The translations under genes were made by a program, and so were the position numbers. A stretch of DNA of 64,000 nucleotides from Mucilaginibacter gracilis (lineage in GTDB: Bacteria > Bacteroidota > Bacteroidia > Sphingobacteriales > Sphingobacteriaceae), in NCBI RefSeq assembly GCF_003633615.1, contig NZ_RBKU01000001.1:2170001-2234000 (forward strand). The letters are read 5' to 3'. Below, one piece after another: positions 56,838 through 64,000 of the stretch; within the stretch, counting starts at the first letter, position 1, and each line of letters starts with the position of its first letter. The notes under the pieces are model-generated. The model was not told the origin of the DNA. It saw nothing but the letters and a program-made list of their open reading frames with translations, and made no database searches.

Positions 56838-59372
56838 ATGAATTTACAACAGAATATAAAGCAAGCCGTTGTGCCATATATCAGCACAGTGCTTCGTGTT
56901 ACGGTTAGCATCGTTTTTTTGCTTGCCATCATCAGCGTAAGCAATGTTTGGGCACAAAGCAGTACACAAGATGCAACGGATTTAAAACTATGGTATAAGC
57001 AGCCAGCGGGCAAGATTTGGGAAAATGCCTTGCCCATAGGCAATGGCAGGCTAGGCGCAATGGTTTACGGAAACGTTGGCCTGGAAACGGTACAACTGAA
57101 CGAACATACCCTTTGGAGCGGTGGCCCCAACCGGAACGATAATCCTTTGGCCCTAGACTCACTTGCGGCGATGAGAAAGCTTATTTTTGAAGGTAAGCAA
57201 AAACAGGCCGAGCAGTTAGCAAATAATGTCATTATCAGTAAAAAATCTCAGGGACAGATGTTTGAACCCGCAGGTGAGCTGCACCTGGCTTTTAAAGAGC
57301 AGGAGCAATATACAGCTTACTACAGAGACCTTGATCTTAAAAATGCGGTCACGGTAACGTCTTATGTGGTAAACGGGGTTACTTTCAAAAGGGAAGTTTT
57401 TGCCTCCCTGTCTGATCGTGTAATCGTGATGCATTTAACCGCCAGCCGGCCGCACAGTATTTCTTTTACGGGGTATTACTCTTCCCCGCAGACGGGCGTT
57501 GCCGTCGCAACGGGGGAGACGGGCAAGCTTACATTCGGCGGGACAACTATCGACCACGAAGGGGTGAAAGGTATGGTGCGTTATAAAGGTTTAATTGATT
57601 TTAAACCCAACGGCGGAATGATTAGCCGGAACGACACCTCTATCATTGTAAGGGATGCCAATGAGGTAACCATTTTGATTGCTTTGGCAACTAATTTTGA
57701 TAACTACCACAATTTAGGCGGAAATGAAAACCTCAGGGCCGAAACCGATCTCAATAAAGCTGGGGGCAAAACTTATCAGCAATTAAAAAAAGCACACATC
57801 GAAGCTTATCAGCGATATTTTAACCGGGTGTACTTTAGTCTGGGCGGAAACGTAACGTCCGACAAGCCGACGGACGAAAGACTGAAAAACTTCAGCACAG
57901 GAAACGATCCACAGTTTGCGGCACTTTATTTTCAGTATGGCCGTTACCTGCTGATTTCGTGCTCCCAGCCCGGCGGCCAACCCGCTAACCTGCAGGGTAT
58001 CTGGAACAACAAACTTTATCCTGCCTGGGACAGTAAATATACCATCAACATTAATGCTGAAATGAATTATTGGCCGGCTGAAAAAACCAATCTGGCTGAA
58101 TTACATGAGCCCTTTCTGCAGATGGTAAAGGAACTGGCCGAATCGGGAAAACAAACTGCGAAAACCATGTACGGGGCCAGGGGCTGGATGGCGCATCATA
58201 ACACGGATATATGGCGGGCAACGGGCGCGGTTGACGGCGCGTTCTGGGGTATCTGGAACCAGGGCGGTGGCTGGACAAGTCAGCATCTATGGGAACATTT
58301 TCTCTACAGCGGCGATAAAAATTACCTGAGATCGGTTTATGGGATATTGAAAGGTTCCGCTATGTTTTACGCGGATGTACTTGTTGAAGACCCCGCCCGT
58401 CACTGGCTCGTGATGAATCCCGATATGTCACCTGAGAACGCGCCCAGGGCGCATCAGGGTTCTTCGCTTGATGCAGGAACAACCATGAGCAACCAGATTA
58501 TTTTTGACAGCTTCAGCACGGTAATCAGAGCCGCGGAAATGCTTGATACAGACAGGTTGTTTGCCGATACATTGAAAAGGATGCGGGCTAGGCTGTCCCC
58601 GATGCATATCGGCAAGTATGGGCAGCTCCAGGAATGGTTGGACGATATTGACGACCCTAAAGATAGCCACCGGCATATTTCTCATTTATACGGCCTGTTT
58701 CCCTCCAACCAGATCTCGGCCTATCGTACACCCGGGCTTTTCCAGGCGGCAGGGACTACCCTTTTGCAGCGTGGCGACGTATCTACGGGTTGGAGTATGG
58801 GCTGGAAGGTTAATTGGTGGGCCAGAATGCTGGACGGTAACCATGCTTATAAGCTGATCCGCAATCAGCTGACGCCGCTTGGGGTTAACAAGGGGGGAGG
58901 GGGAACCTATAATAATCTCTTTGATGCACATCCGCCTTTTCAGATTGATGGAAATTTTGGATGTACATCGGGCATTGCCGAGATGTTGATGCAAAGTGCG
59001 GATGGTGCCGTTTTCTTGTTGCCCGCCCTGCCCGACGCCTGGCGCGAGGAAGGCTCTGTAGGCGGCCTGCGGGCTATTGGCGGTTTCGAAATTATTGACA
59101 TGAACTGGAAAGAAGGGAAACTCACCAAGGTTACCATCAGGTCTAAACTGGGCGGTAACCTGCGTTTGCGGGTGCCAAACGCATTAAAAGCCATTTCCGG
59201 AGTGCTGAAAGACGCGAAAGGTACAAATAACAATCCTTTCTATCAGCTCAACCCCGTTCCGGCTCCGGTTATTTCCCCGGCTGCCCCTGTAGTGCCCCTG
59301 AAGCTTGATGCTACCATTTTATACGATATGCTAACGGAACCCGGAAAAAATTATACACTGCTGGCGCGGTAG
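56838..59372 (+). CDS. GH95 enzyme, alpha-L-fucosidase family, probably alpha-L-galactosidase in this setting
   Basis: An 844-residue exported inverting glycosidase (signal peptide ending VWAQS). The N-terminal sandwich begins [20 protein letters not shown] with [13 protein letters not shown]. The (alpha/alpha)6 barrel holds Asn404 and Asn406 in [14 protein letters not shown], the acid Glu599 in QLQEWLDD, and Asp704 in QIDGNFG, which match the catalytic positions of characterised GH95 enzymes. The family includes alpha-1,2-L-fucosidases, but in the complex-xylan locus of Bacteroides ovatus a GH95 acts as an alpha-L-galactosidase on corn-type glucuronoarabinoxylan. The xylan context favours that second role, which is inferred. 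Confidence 0.9.
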   Translation: MNLQQNIKQAVVPYISTVLRVTVSIVFLLAIISVSNVWAQSSTQDATDLKLWYKQPAGKIWENALPIGNGRLGAMVYGNVGLETVQLNEHTLWSGGPNRNDNPLALDSLAAMRKLIFEGKQKQAEQLANNVIISKKSQGQMFEPAGELHLAFKEQEQYTAYYRDLDLKNAVTVTSYVVNGVTFKREVFASLSDRVIVMHLTASRPHSISFTGYYSSPQTGVAVATGETGKLTFGGTTIDHEGVKGMVRYKGLIDFKPNGGMISRNDTSIIVRDANEVTILIALATNFDNYHNLGGNENLRAETDLNKAGGKTYQQLKKAHIEAYQRYFNRVYFSLGGNVTSDKPTDERLKNFSTGNDPQFAALYFQYGRYLLISCSQPGGQPANLQGIWNNKLYPAWDSKYTININAEMNYWPAEKTNLAELHEPFLQMVKELAESGKQTAKTMYGARGWMAHHNTDIWRATGAVDGAFWGIWNQGGGWTSQHLWEHFLYSGDKNYLRSVYGILKGSAMFYADVLVEDPARHWLVMNPDMSPENAPRAHQGSSLDAGTTMSNQIIFDSFSTVIRAAEMLDTDRLFADTLKRMRARLSPMHIGKYGQLQEWLDDIDDPKDSHRHISHLYGLFPSNQISAYRTPGLFQAAGTTLLQRGDVSTGWSMGWKVNWWARMLDGNHAYKLIRNQLTPLGVNKGGGGTYNNLFDAHPPFQIDGNFGCTSGIAEMLMQSADGAVFLLPALPDAWREEGSVGGLRAIGGFEIIDMNWKEGKLTKVTIRSKLGGNLRLRVPNALKAISGVLKDAKGTNNNPFYQLNPVPAPVISPAAPVVPLKLDATILYDMLTEPGKNYTLLAR

Positions 59373-59405
59373 TAACCAACGCCGATAATTGAATGATATA
59401 GAGCT

Positions 59406-61094
59406 ATGAAAATAAAAACCACTGTTTTAATGATCCTGTTGCTGGGCTGTCTTTTTAGAAATGCGGCTGCCCAGCCTATCCATCTGGTAAACCCGATACT
59501 CAGCGGTTTTTACCCCGACCCGAGTATTGTTAAGGTTGGGGCTGATTACTATCTGGTTAATTCTACTTTTTCATATTTTCCGGGATTACCCTTGTTTCAT
59601 AGCAAGGATTTAAAAAACTGGGAACAACTGGCCAATATCATCAGCCGGAAGTCTCAGATGGATTTCATTGGCGAACGTATGACCAGGGGGCTGTTTGCTC
59701 CGGGCATCAGTTATTACAAGGGTACATTTTATGTTACCTGTACCAATATCGATAATAAGGGTAATTTCGTTGTTACGGCCCGAAACCCGGCAGGCCCCTG
59801 GAGTGACCCTGTATGGCTGCCAAAGGTGAGGGGCATAGATCCGTCTATATTCTTTGACGGCGGCAAAGCCTATGTTGTTTACAACAGTGATCCGCCTGAT
59901 TATAAGCCTTTGTACCAGGGACACCGGACCATTAAAATGTTCGAATTTGACATTGAGAACCTGACGACTATTGGCGAAGAAAAGATAGTGGTTAATGGGG
60001 GTGTTGACATCAGCAAAAAGCCGGTCTGGATAGAGGGGCCGCACCTGTTGAAAAGAAACGATTGGTATTATCTTTACGCTGCCGAAGGTGGTACTTCGGT
60101 AAATCATTCTGAAGTGGTATTCCGAAGCAAATCGGTTTGGGGGCCTTATCTCCCCTACGAAAAAAACCCGATCCTTACCCAGAGAGATCTGCCGGAAGAC
60201 CGGAAATATCCGGTGACATCAACGGGGCATGCCCAATTGGTTGAAGGCCCTGACCGGAAGACCTATGCGGTATTTTTGGGTGTAAGGCCTTATACCGGTG
60301 ATTATTATAATACCGGCAGGGAAACCTTTATCGCGCCGGTTCAATGGGAAAACGACTGGCCTGTGATTAACGCCGGTAACGCCGAAGTTAAATACGATTA
60401 TCTTGCTGATTATAAAGAGGTTAAACTGAAAAATTCAATTCCGCAAAGCGGGAACTTCGGTTACACCCTTAACTTTAACAGTGTGCTTGACCCCTCATTG
60501 GTATTTTTAAGAAGCTGCGATAGCAGTTCCTTTTCGGTTAATAAAACTTCGGGCCTCTGGCTGAAACTCAAGCCCGAAACTTGTATGGGATACGGCAATC
60601 CTTCGTTTATCGGGAAACGCCAACAGCATCTCTTGTGTACTGCTGAAACCGAGCTTACCTTTATACCTGAAAAAGAAAATGAAAAGGCCGGGCTTGTTAT
60701 TTTTCAGGACGAAAAGCATTTCTATTTTATTGGGAAATCGGTATCCGGCGGAAAGCATGTTCTGCAATTATTCAAAAGTACAGGCGATGGTCAAACTATG
60801 GAGTTGTTGGCCGAAGCACCGGTTGCCAAAGAAGGTCAAGCCGTTGGGCTGCGGATAGCTGCAGAAGGCGAATATTACAGTTGCTCTTATGCAAGCGAAC
60901 CGGGCCATTGGGTTTTATTAAAAGACAAACTGGACGGCAAGTTTTTGAGCACACACGAAGCAGGTGGATTTATCGGCTGTTTCTTCGGCTTATATGCTAC
61001 TTCTTCGGGGATGACGAGCCATAATAGCGCATCATTTAAATACCTGCGTTACGACGGGACGGATGAAGTATACAAAAAGCAAAATACGAAATAG
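59406..61094 (+). CDS. two-domain GH43 enzyme, beta-xylosidase type
   Basis: A 562-residue exported protein (signal peptide ending NAAAQ) with a GH43 propeller (about 25-330): Asp38 in GFYPDPSIV, Asp145 in GIDPSIF and Glu210 in WIEGPHL. A C-terminal concanavalin-like sandwich (about 355-550) belongs to the type that completes the active site in GH43 beta-xylosidases. NSTFSYFPGLPLFHSKDLKN near the start is the common beta-xylosidase signature. It probably releases xylose or arabinose from short oligosaccharides in the periplasm. The family is certain; the sugar is not. Confidence 0.89.
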   Translation: MKIKTTVLMILLLGCLFRNAAAQPIHLVNPILSGFYPDPSIVKVGADYYLVNSTFSYFPGLPLFHSKDLKNWEQLANIISRKSQMDFIGERMTRGLFAPGISYYKGTFYVTCTNIDNKGNFVVTARNPAGPWSDPVWLPKVRGIDPSIFFDGGKAYVVYNSDPPDYKPLYQGHRTIKMFEFDIENLTTIGEEKIVVNGGVDISKKPVWIEGPHLLKRNDWYYLYAAEGGTSVNHSEVVFRSKSVWGPYLPYEKNPILTQRDLPEDRKYPVTSTGHAQLVEGPDRKTYAVFLGVRPYTGDYYNTGRETFIAPVQWENDWPVINAGNAEVKYDYLADYKEVKLKNSIPQSGNFGYTLNFNSVLDPSLVFLRSCDSSSFSVNKTSGLWLKLKPETCMGYGNPSFIGKRQQHLLCTAETELTFIPEKENEKAGLVIFQDEKHFYFIGKSVSGGKHVLQLFKSTGDGQTMELLAEAPVAKEGQAVGLRIAAEGEYYSCSYASEPGHWVLLKDKLDGKFLSTHEAGGFIGCFFGLYATSSGMTSHNSASFKYLRYDGTDEVYKKQNTK

Positions 61095-61151
61095 AGTGAG
61101 TGATTTTTTTTTATTGTTCACAAATATAAAATATACCAGATTGACCGTCTT

Positions 61152-62747
61152 ATGAAAATCTTTATACTCCGTTGTTTAACATTTGTGGCTTTGCTGGCAT
61201 TTGGTGCCGCTTCGGCCCAGAACCAGCCCACGGCCCAAAACCCGGTTATTTACGCCGATGTGCCCGACATGGCAATGATCCGCGTAGGGGATACCTATTA
61301 CATGAGCAGCACCACCATGCATATGAGTCCTGGTGTTCCGATCATGAAGTCTAAAGACCTGGTTAACTGGCGCATTATAAACTACGCTTACGATACGTTG
61401 GCTAATGTTGATGAACTTAACCTCAAGAATGGCAAAAGCACTTACGGGCGCGGCTCGTGGGCAAGCAGCATCCGGTACCACAATGGCGTCTACTATGTTA
61501 GTACCTTTGCGCAGACCACCGGGAAAACCTATATCTATTCTACAAAAGATATTGAAAAAGGTCCCTGGAAAAGCGTGTCATTTAAACCTTCACTGCATGA
61601 TCATTCTTTGTTTTTTGACGATGATGGTAAGGCCTATATGGTTTATGGCAGCAGTAAGCTGCGGCTGACCGAATTAAATGACGATATAACGGGTGTTAAA
61701 GCCGGGGGAGTGGATAAGGTACTGATAGAGAACGCCAGCGCTCCCTCAAACAGCAATGGTGGCCTGGGTGCCGAAGGATCCCAACTTTTTAAGGTGAACG
61801 GCAAATATTACCTCTTCAACATCACCTGGCCCAGAGGCGGTATGCGCACGGTTATCATACACCGGGCCGATCATATCACCGGGCCATACGAAGGCCGGGT
61901 GGCACTCCAGGACAAAGGGGTTGCCCAGGGCGGGCTAATCAGCACGCCGGAAGGTAAATGGTTTGCCTACCTTTTTAAAGACAATGGCGCCGTAGGGCGT
62001 ATCCCTTATCTGGTTCCGGTAAAATGGGAGGATGGCTGGCCGGTACTGGGCTTAGACGGTAAAGTACCAGGCACCTTGGATTTGCCCGTTGGAAAAGGTT
62101 TGATACCGGGTATAGTGGCATCTGATGACTTCAACCGTAAAAAGGGTGAGCGGCCTCTACCGCTGGTTTGGCAGTGGAACCATAACCCGGATGATGAACT
62201 GTGGTCGGTTAGTAAAAGAAAAGGATATTTGCGCCTGGCCACTGGAAGGCTCGATAGCAACTTGCTGGTTGCCCGGAATTCTTTGACCCAGCGCACCATA
62301 GGCCCGGTATGTGCAGGCAGTGTGCTGATCGATGTCTCGAGCCTTAAAGACGGTGATTTTGCCGGCCTGGGCTTGTTACAAAAGAACTATGGCCAAATTG
62401 GTGTAAGGCTTGCCGGAGGCAATAGGTCTATCGTCATGATCAATGCTTCAACAGGTAAACCGGTTGAGGCGCAAACCATCCCGCTCACACAAAGCACGGT
62501 TTATTTAAAGGCCGAATGTGACTTTGCTGATCGAAAAGACATCGCTTATTTTTATTATAGTTTGGACGGAAAAAGTTGGAATAAGCTAGGCACGCCGCTT
62601 AAAATGGCTTATACAATCCCCCAGTTTATTGGCTACCGTTTTGCATTGTTTAATTACGCCACGAAGACGATTGGCGGCTGGGCTGATTTTGATTTCTTTC
62701 ATATTACCGATACCATATCCGGCATAGATAACATGGAGCGCAAATAG
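61152..62747 (+). CDS. two-domain GH43 enzyme, GH43_12-like arabinofuranosidase
   Basis: A 531-residue exported protein (signal peptide ending ASAQN). The first catalytic motif is ADVPDMAMIRVGDTYYMSST (Asp39) with the form seen in subfamily 12-type arabinofuranosidases; the others are Asp150 in LHDHSLFFDDDG and Glu208 in LGAEGSQLF. A C-terminal sandwich (about 315-520, DDFNRKK to FDFFHITD) follows. It is the last gene of the right-hand enzyme cluster; the IS982-type element begins 36 bp after its stop codon. Subfamily and activity are tentative. Confidence 0.87.
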   Translation: MKIFILRCLTFVALLAFGAASAQNQPTAQNPVIYADVPDMAMIRVGDTYYMSSTTMHMSPGVPIMKSKDLVNWRIINYAYDTLANVDELNLKNGKSTYGRGSWASSIRYHNGVYYVSTFAQTTGKTYIYSTKDIEKGPWKSVSFKPSLHDHSLFFDDDGKAYMVYGSSKLRLTELNDDITGVKAGGVDKVLIENASAPSNSNGGLGAEGSQLFKVNGKYYLFNITWPRGGMRTVIIHRADHITGPYEGRVALQDKGVAQGGLISTPEGKWFAYLFKDNGAVGRIPYLVPVKWEDGWPVLGLDGKVPGTLDLPVGKGLIPGIVASDDFNRKKGERPLPLVWQWNHNPDDELWSVSKRKGYLRLATGRLDSNLLVARNSLTQRTIGPVCAGSVLIDVSSLKDGDFAGLGLLQKNYGQIGVRLAGGNRSIVMINASTGKPVEAQTIPLTQSTVYLKAECDFADRKDIAYFYYSLDGKSWNKLGTPLKMAYTIPQFIGYRFALFNYATKTIGGWADFDFFHITDTISGIDNMERK

Positions 62748-62783
62748 CAACTAAACTAACTTAGCACTCCAGTTAAAACAATA

Positions 62784-63759
62784 ACCCGTAGTGCATTATA
62801 AAGAAAGTTGTTCATTTCGCCAATAAATGGTATATTGTATTGACTGACAATCAATTACAAACATGAACAACTTGATTCAAAATTACACTTTTATTTTAGA
62901 AGAGTTTAGGAAACTGTCAATAAAAGAGGACTTTTATTACAAACCAGTAAGGCCAAGACTGTCTGATTTAGAGTTAATTACGTTAAATTTGACCGCTGAA
63001 TATTGTGGAATAGATTCTGAATATCAGTTATTTAGAAACCTGAAAGGTACCCCGCTTGATATCTTGATCGAACGAAGTGTTTACAATAAGAGAAAAAGAA
63101 AATTGTTCCCGCACATAAATGAGGTGAGAAAAAAGCTTGTTCAGAAACTGAACGCTGTCCAGGACTGTTTCATTGTCGATTCAATGCCTTTAGAGGTATG
63201 TAAAAATGCCCGTGCAGCAAGAAGTAAAATCTGCAAAGAACAGGAATACGCTTTTCCAAACCATGGTTTTTGTGCTGCGCAAAGTTCGAGGTATTATGGA
63301 TACAAACTGCATGCAGTTTGTTCAGTAGATGGTGTTTTTGAGAACTTTGACCTAAGCCCTGCTTCCGTACATGACATACATTACCTGAAAGATATACAAC
63401 AACAAATGACTGATTGCGTGCTACTTGGAGACAAAGGCTATTTGTCCGCAGAGGTACAGGTCAATCTTTTTGAATCTGTAAACATTAGATTGGAAACCCC
63501 GATGAGAAACAATCAAAAGAAATTCAAACCGTATCCATACCTATTCAAAAAATCAAGGAAAAGGATTGAAACGCTATTTTCGCAACTGTGCGATCAGTTT
63601 ATGATCAGAAGAAATTATGCCAAAACTTTTGAGGGGTTTAAGACAAGGACGTTAAGTAAAATAACTGCCCTGACCACCATTCAATACCTCAACAAATTTA
63701 TCTTTAAAAGGAACATGAATCACATTAAAATAAATTTAGTCTGATAATGCACTACGGGT
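62784..63759 (+). mobile_element. IS982-type insertion sequence downstream of the xylan locus
   Basis: A 976-bp element with perfect 16-bp terminal inverted repeats acccgtagtgcattat (left end 62784, right end 63759). It is flanked by a 7-bp target duplication AACAATA (62777-62783 and 63760-63766). It encodes one transposase and interrupts no recognisable gene. Confidence 0.93.
62863..63744 (+). CDS. IS982-family transposase, second lineage
   Basis: A 293-residue DDE transposase with Asp106 in FIVDSMPLEVCKNARA, Asp190 in LGDKGYLS and Glu236 in KRIETLFSQLCDQF. YYGYKLHAVCSVDGVFENFD is a typical IS982 core segment. The terminal repeats and much of the protein differ from the element at 43137, so the two are separate acquisitions. 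The gene looks intact. Confidence 0.93.
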   Translation: MNNLIQNYTFILEEFRKLSIKEDFYYKPVRPRLSDLELITLNLTAEYCGIDSEYQLFRNLKGTPLDILIERSVYNKRKRKLFPHINEVRKKLVQKLNAVQDCFIVDSMPLEVCKNARAARSKICKEQEYAFPNHGFCAAQSSRYYGYKLHAVCSVDGVFENFDLSPASVHDIHYLKDIQQQMTDCVLLGDKGYLSAEVQVNLFESVNIRLETPMRNNQKKFKPYPYLFKKSRKRIETLFSQLCDQFMIRRNYAKTFEGFKTRTLSKITALTTIQYLNKFIFKRNMNHIKINLV

Positions 63760-63810
63760 AACAATAATATATAGATAGAAGCGAAAAGTAAACGGATTAT
63801 TTTTTATTGC

Positions 63811-63827
63811 ACCCGTAGTATATCATA
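63811..63827 (+). repeat. IS982-end-like sequence
   Basis: acccgtagtatatcata starts with the same nine bases as the terminal repeat of the neighbouring element (acccgtagtgcattat) and stays similar beyond them. It lies 51 bp past that element's right end. It may be a relic end of an earlier copy. No transposase sequence follows to 64000, and I see no gene in 63767-64000. Confidence 0.4.
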
Positions 63828-64000
63828 AATTGCTACAGATCAATCATTGTTATAACATGAAGATGAATTACAAGCAATGATTGTTATAGGTAACTTTTAG
63901 CTCCTATTAGCTATGTTTATCCCAAATTACGCATTGAAAAACAAAAGCCTCACAAATTAGAAATTAAACCCTAACTCCGCTAATTTAGGTAGTCTATGTC

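Overview
The window looks like part of a Bacteroidota chromosome, most likely Sphingobacteriaceae (a Mucilaginibacter/Pedobacter-type soil bacterium). The evidence is three SusC/SusD pairs, a one-protein hybrid two-component regulator (propeller sensor, kinase, receiver, AraC), FAS1 lipoproteins beside SusC/SusD, and a Bacteroidota-type promoter (TTTG-N19-TAnnTTTG). The genus is an inference. Almost the whole window is one large xylan utilisation locus specialised for heavily decorated glucuronoarabinoxylan.

Layout. 1-1905 (minus): 5' part of an MG2/TonB-plug surface protein, unrelated to the locus. 2201-3394 (minus): GH30 glucuronoxylanase lipoprotein. 4356-8534: hybrid two-component regulator with a consensus promoter and LacI-operator-like motifs. 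9217-21863: transport operon made of two FAS1-SusC-SusD triads, closed by a 36-bp perfect palindrome that serves as a bidirectional terminator. 21992-23179 (minus): GH10 xylanase lipoprotein. 23649-41143: ten tightly packed genes (esterase, GH43-CBM6, GH43, GH8, tandem CE1 esterase, CE6-type esterase, GH31, GH43-CBM6, GH31, GH3). 41690-47792: a third SusC/SusD pair whose susC is split by an IS982-type element. 47809-49561: an IS1182-type element. 49657-62747: a second enzyme cluster (SDR, GH127, GH115, GH43, GH95, GH43, GH43). 62784-63759: another IS982-type element.

How the genes fit together (inference from family knowledge). The two endo-xylanases, both lipoproteins, would cut the backbone. 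SusC/SusD pairs would import the oligosaccharides. Periplasmic enzymes would then strip acetate and ferulate (CE1, CE6 and another esterase), arabinofuranose (GH43s, GH127), methylglucuronate (GH115), and terminal alpha-linked sugars such as alpha-xylose or L-galactose (GH31, GH95). GH8, GH3 and GH43 enzymes would reduce the backbone to xylose. The SDR resembles mannonate oxidoreductases and would take released glucuronate into central metabolism. Genes for xylose isomerase, xylulokinase, a xylose transporter, UxaC and UxuA are not in the window.

Three insertion sequences punctuate the right half. One inserted cleanly into susC with a 5-bp target duplication, so the third transport pair is probably non-functional in this strain although its SusD is intact. 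I saw no CRISPR array, tRNA or rRNA. The locus type is known. The less ordinary parts are the paired FAS1-SusC-SusD units, the SusC without its N-terminal domain, the tandem esterase, and the operator-like motif inside the regulator promoter.
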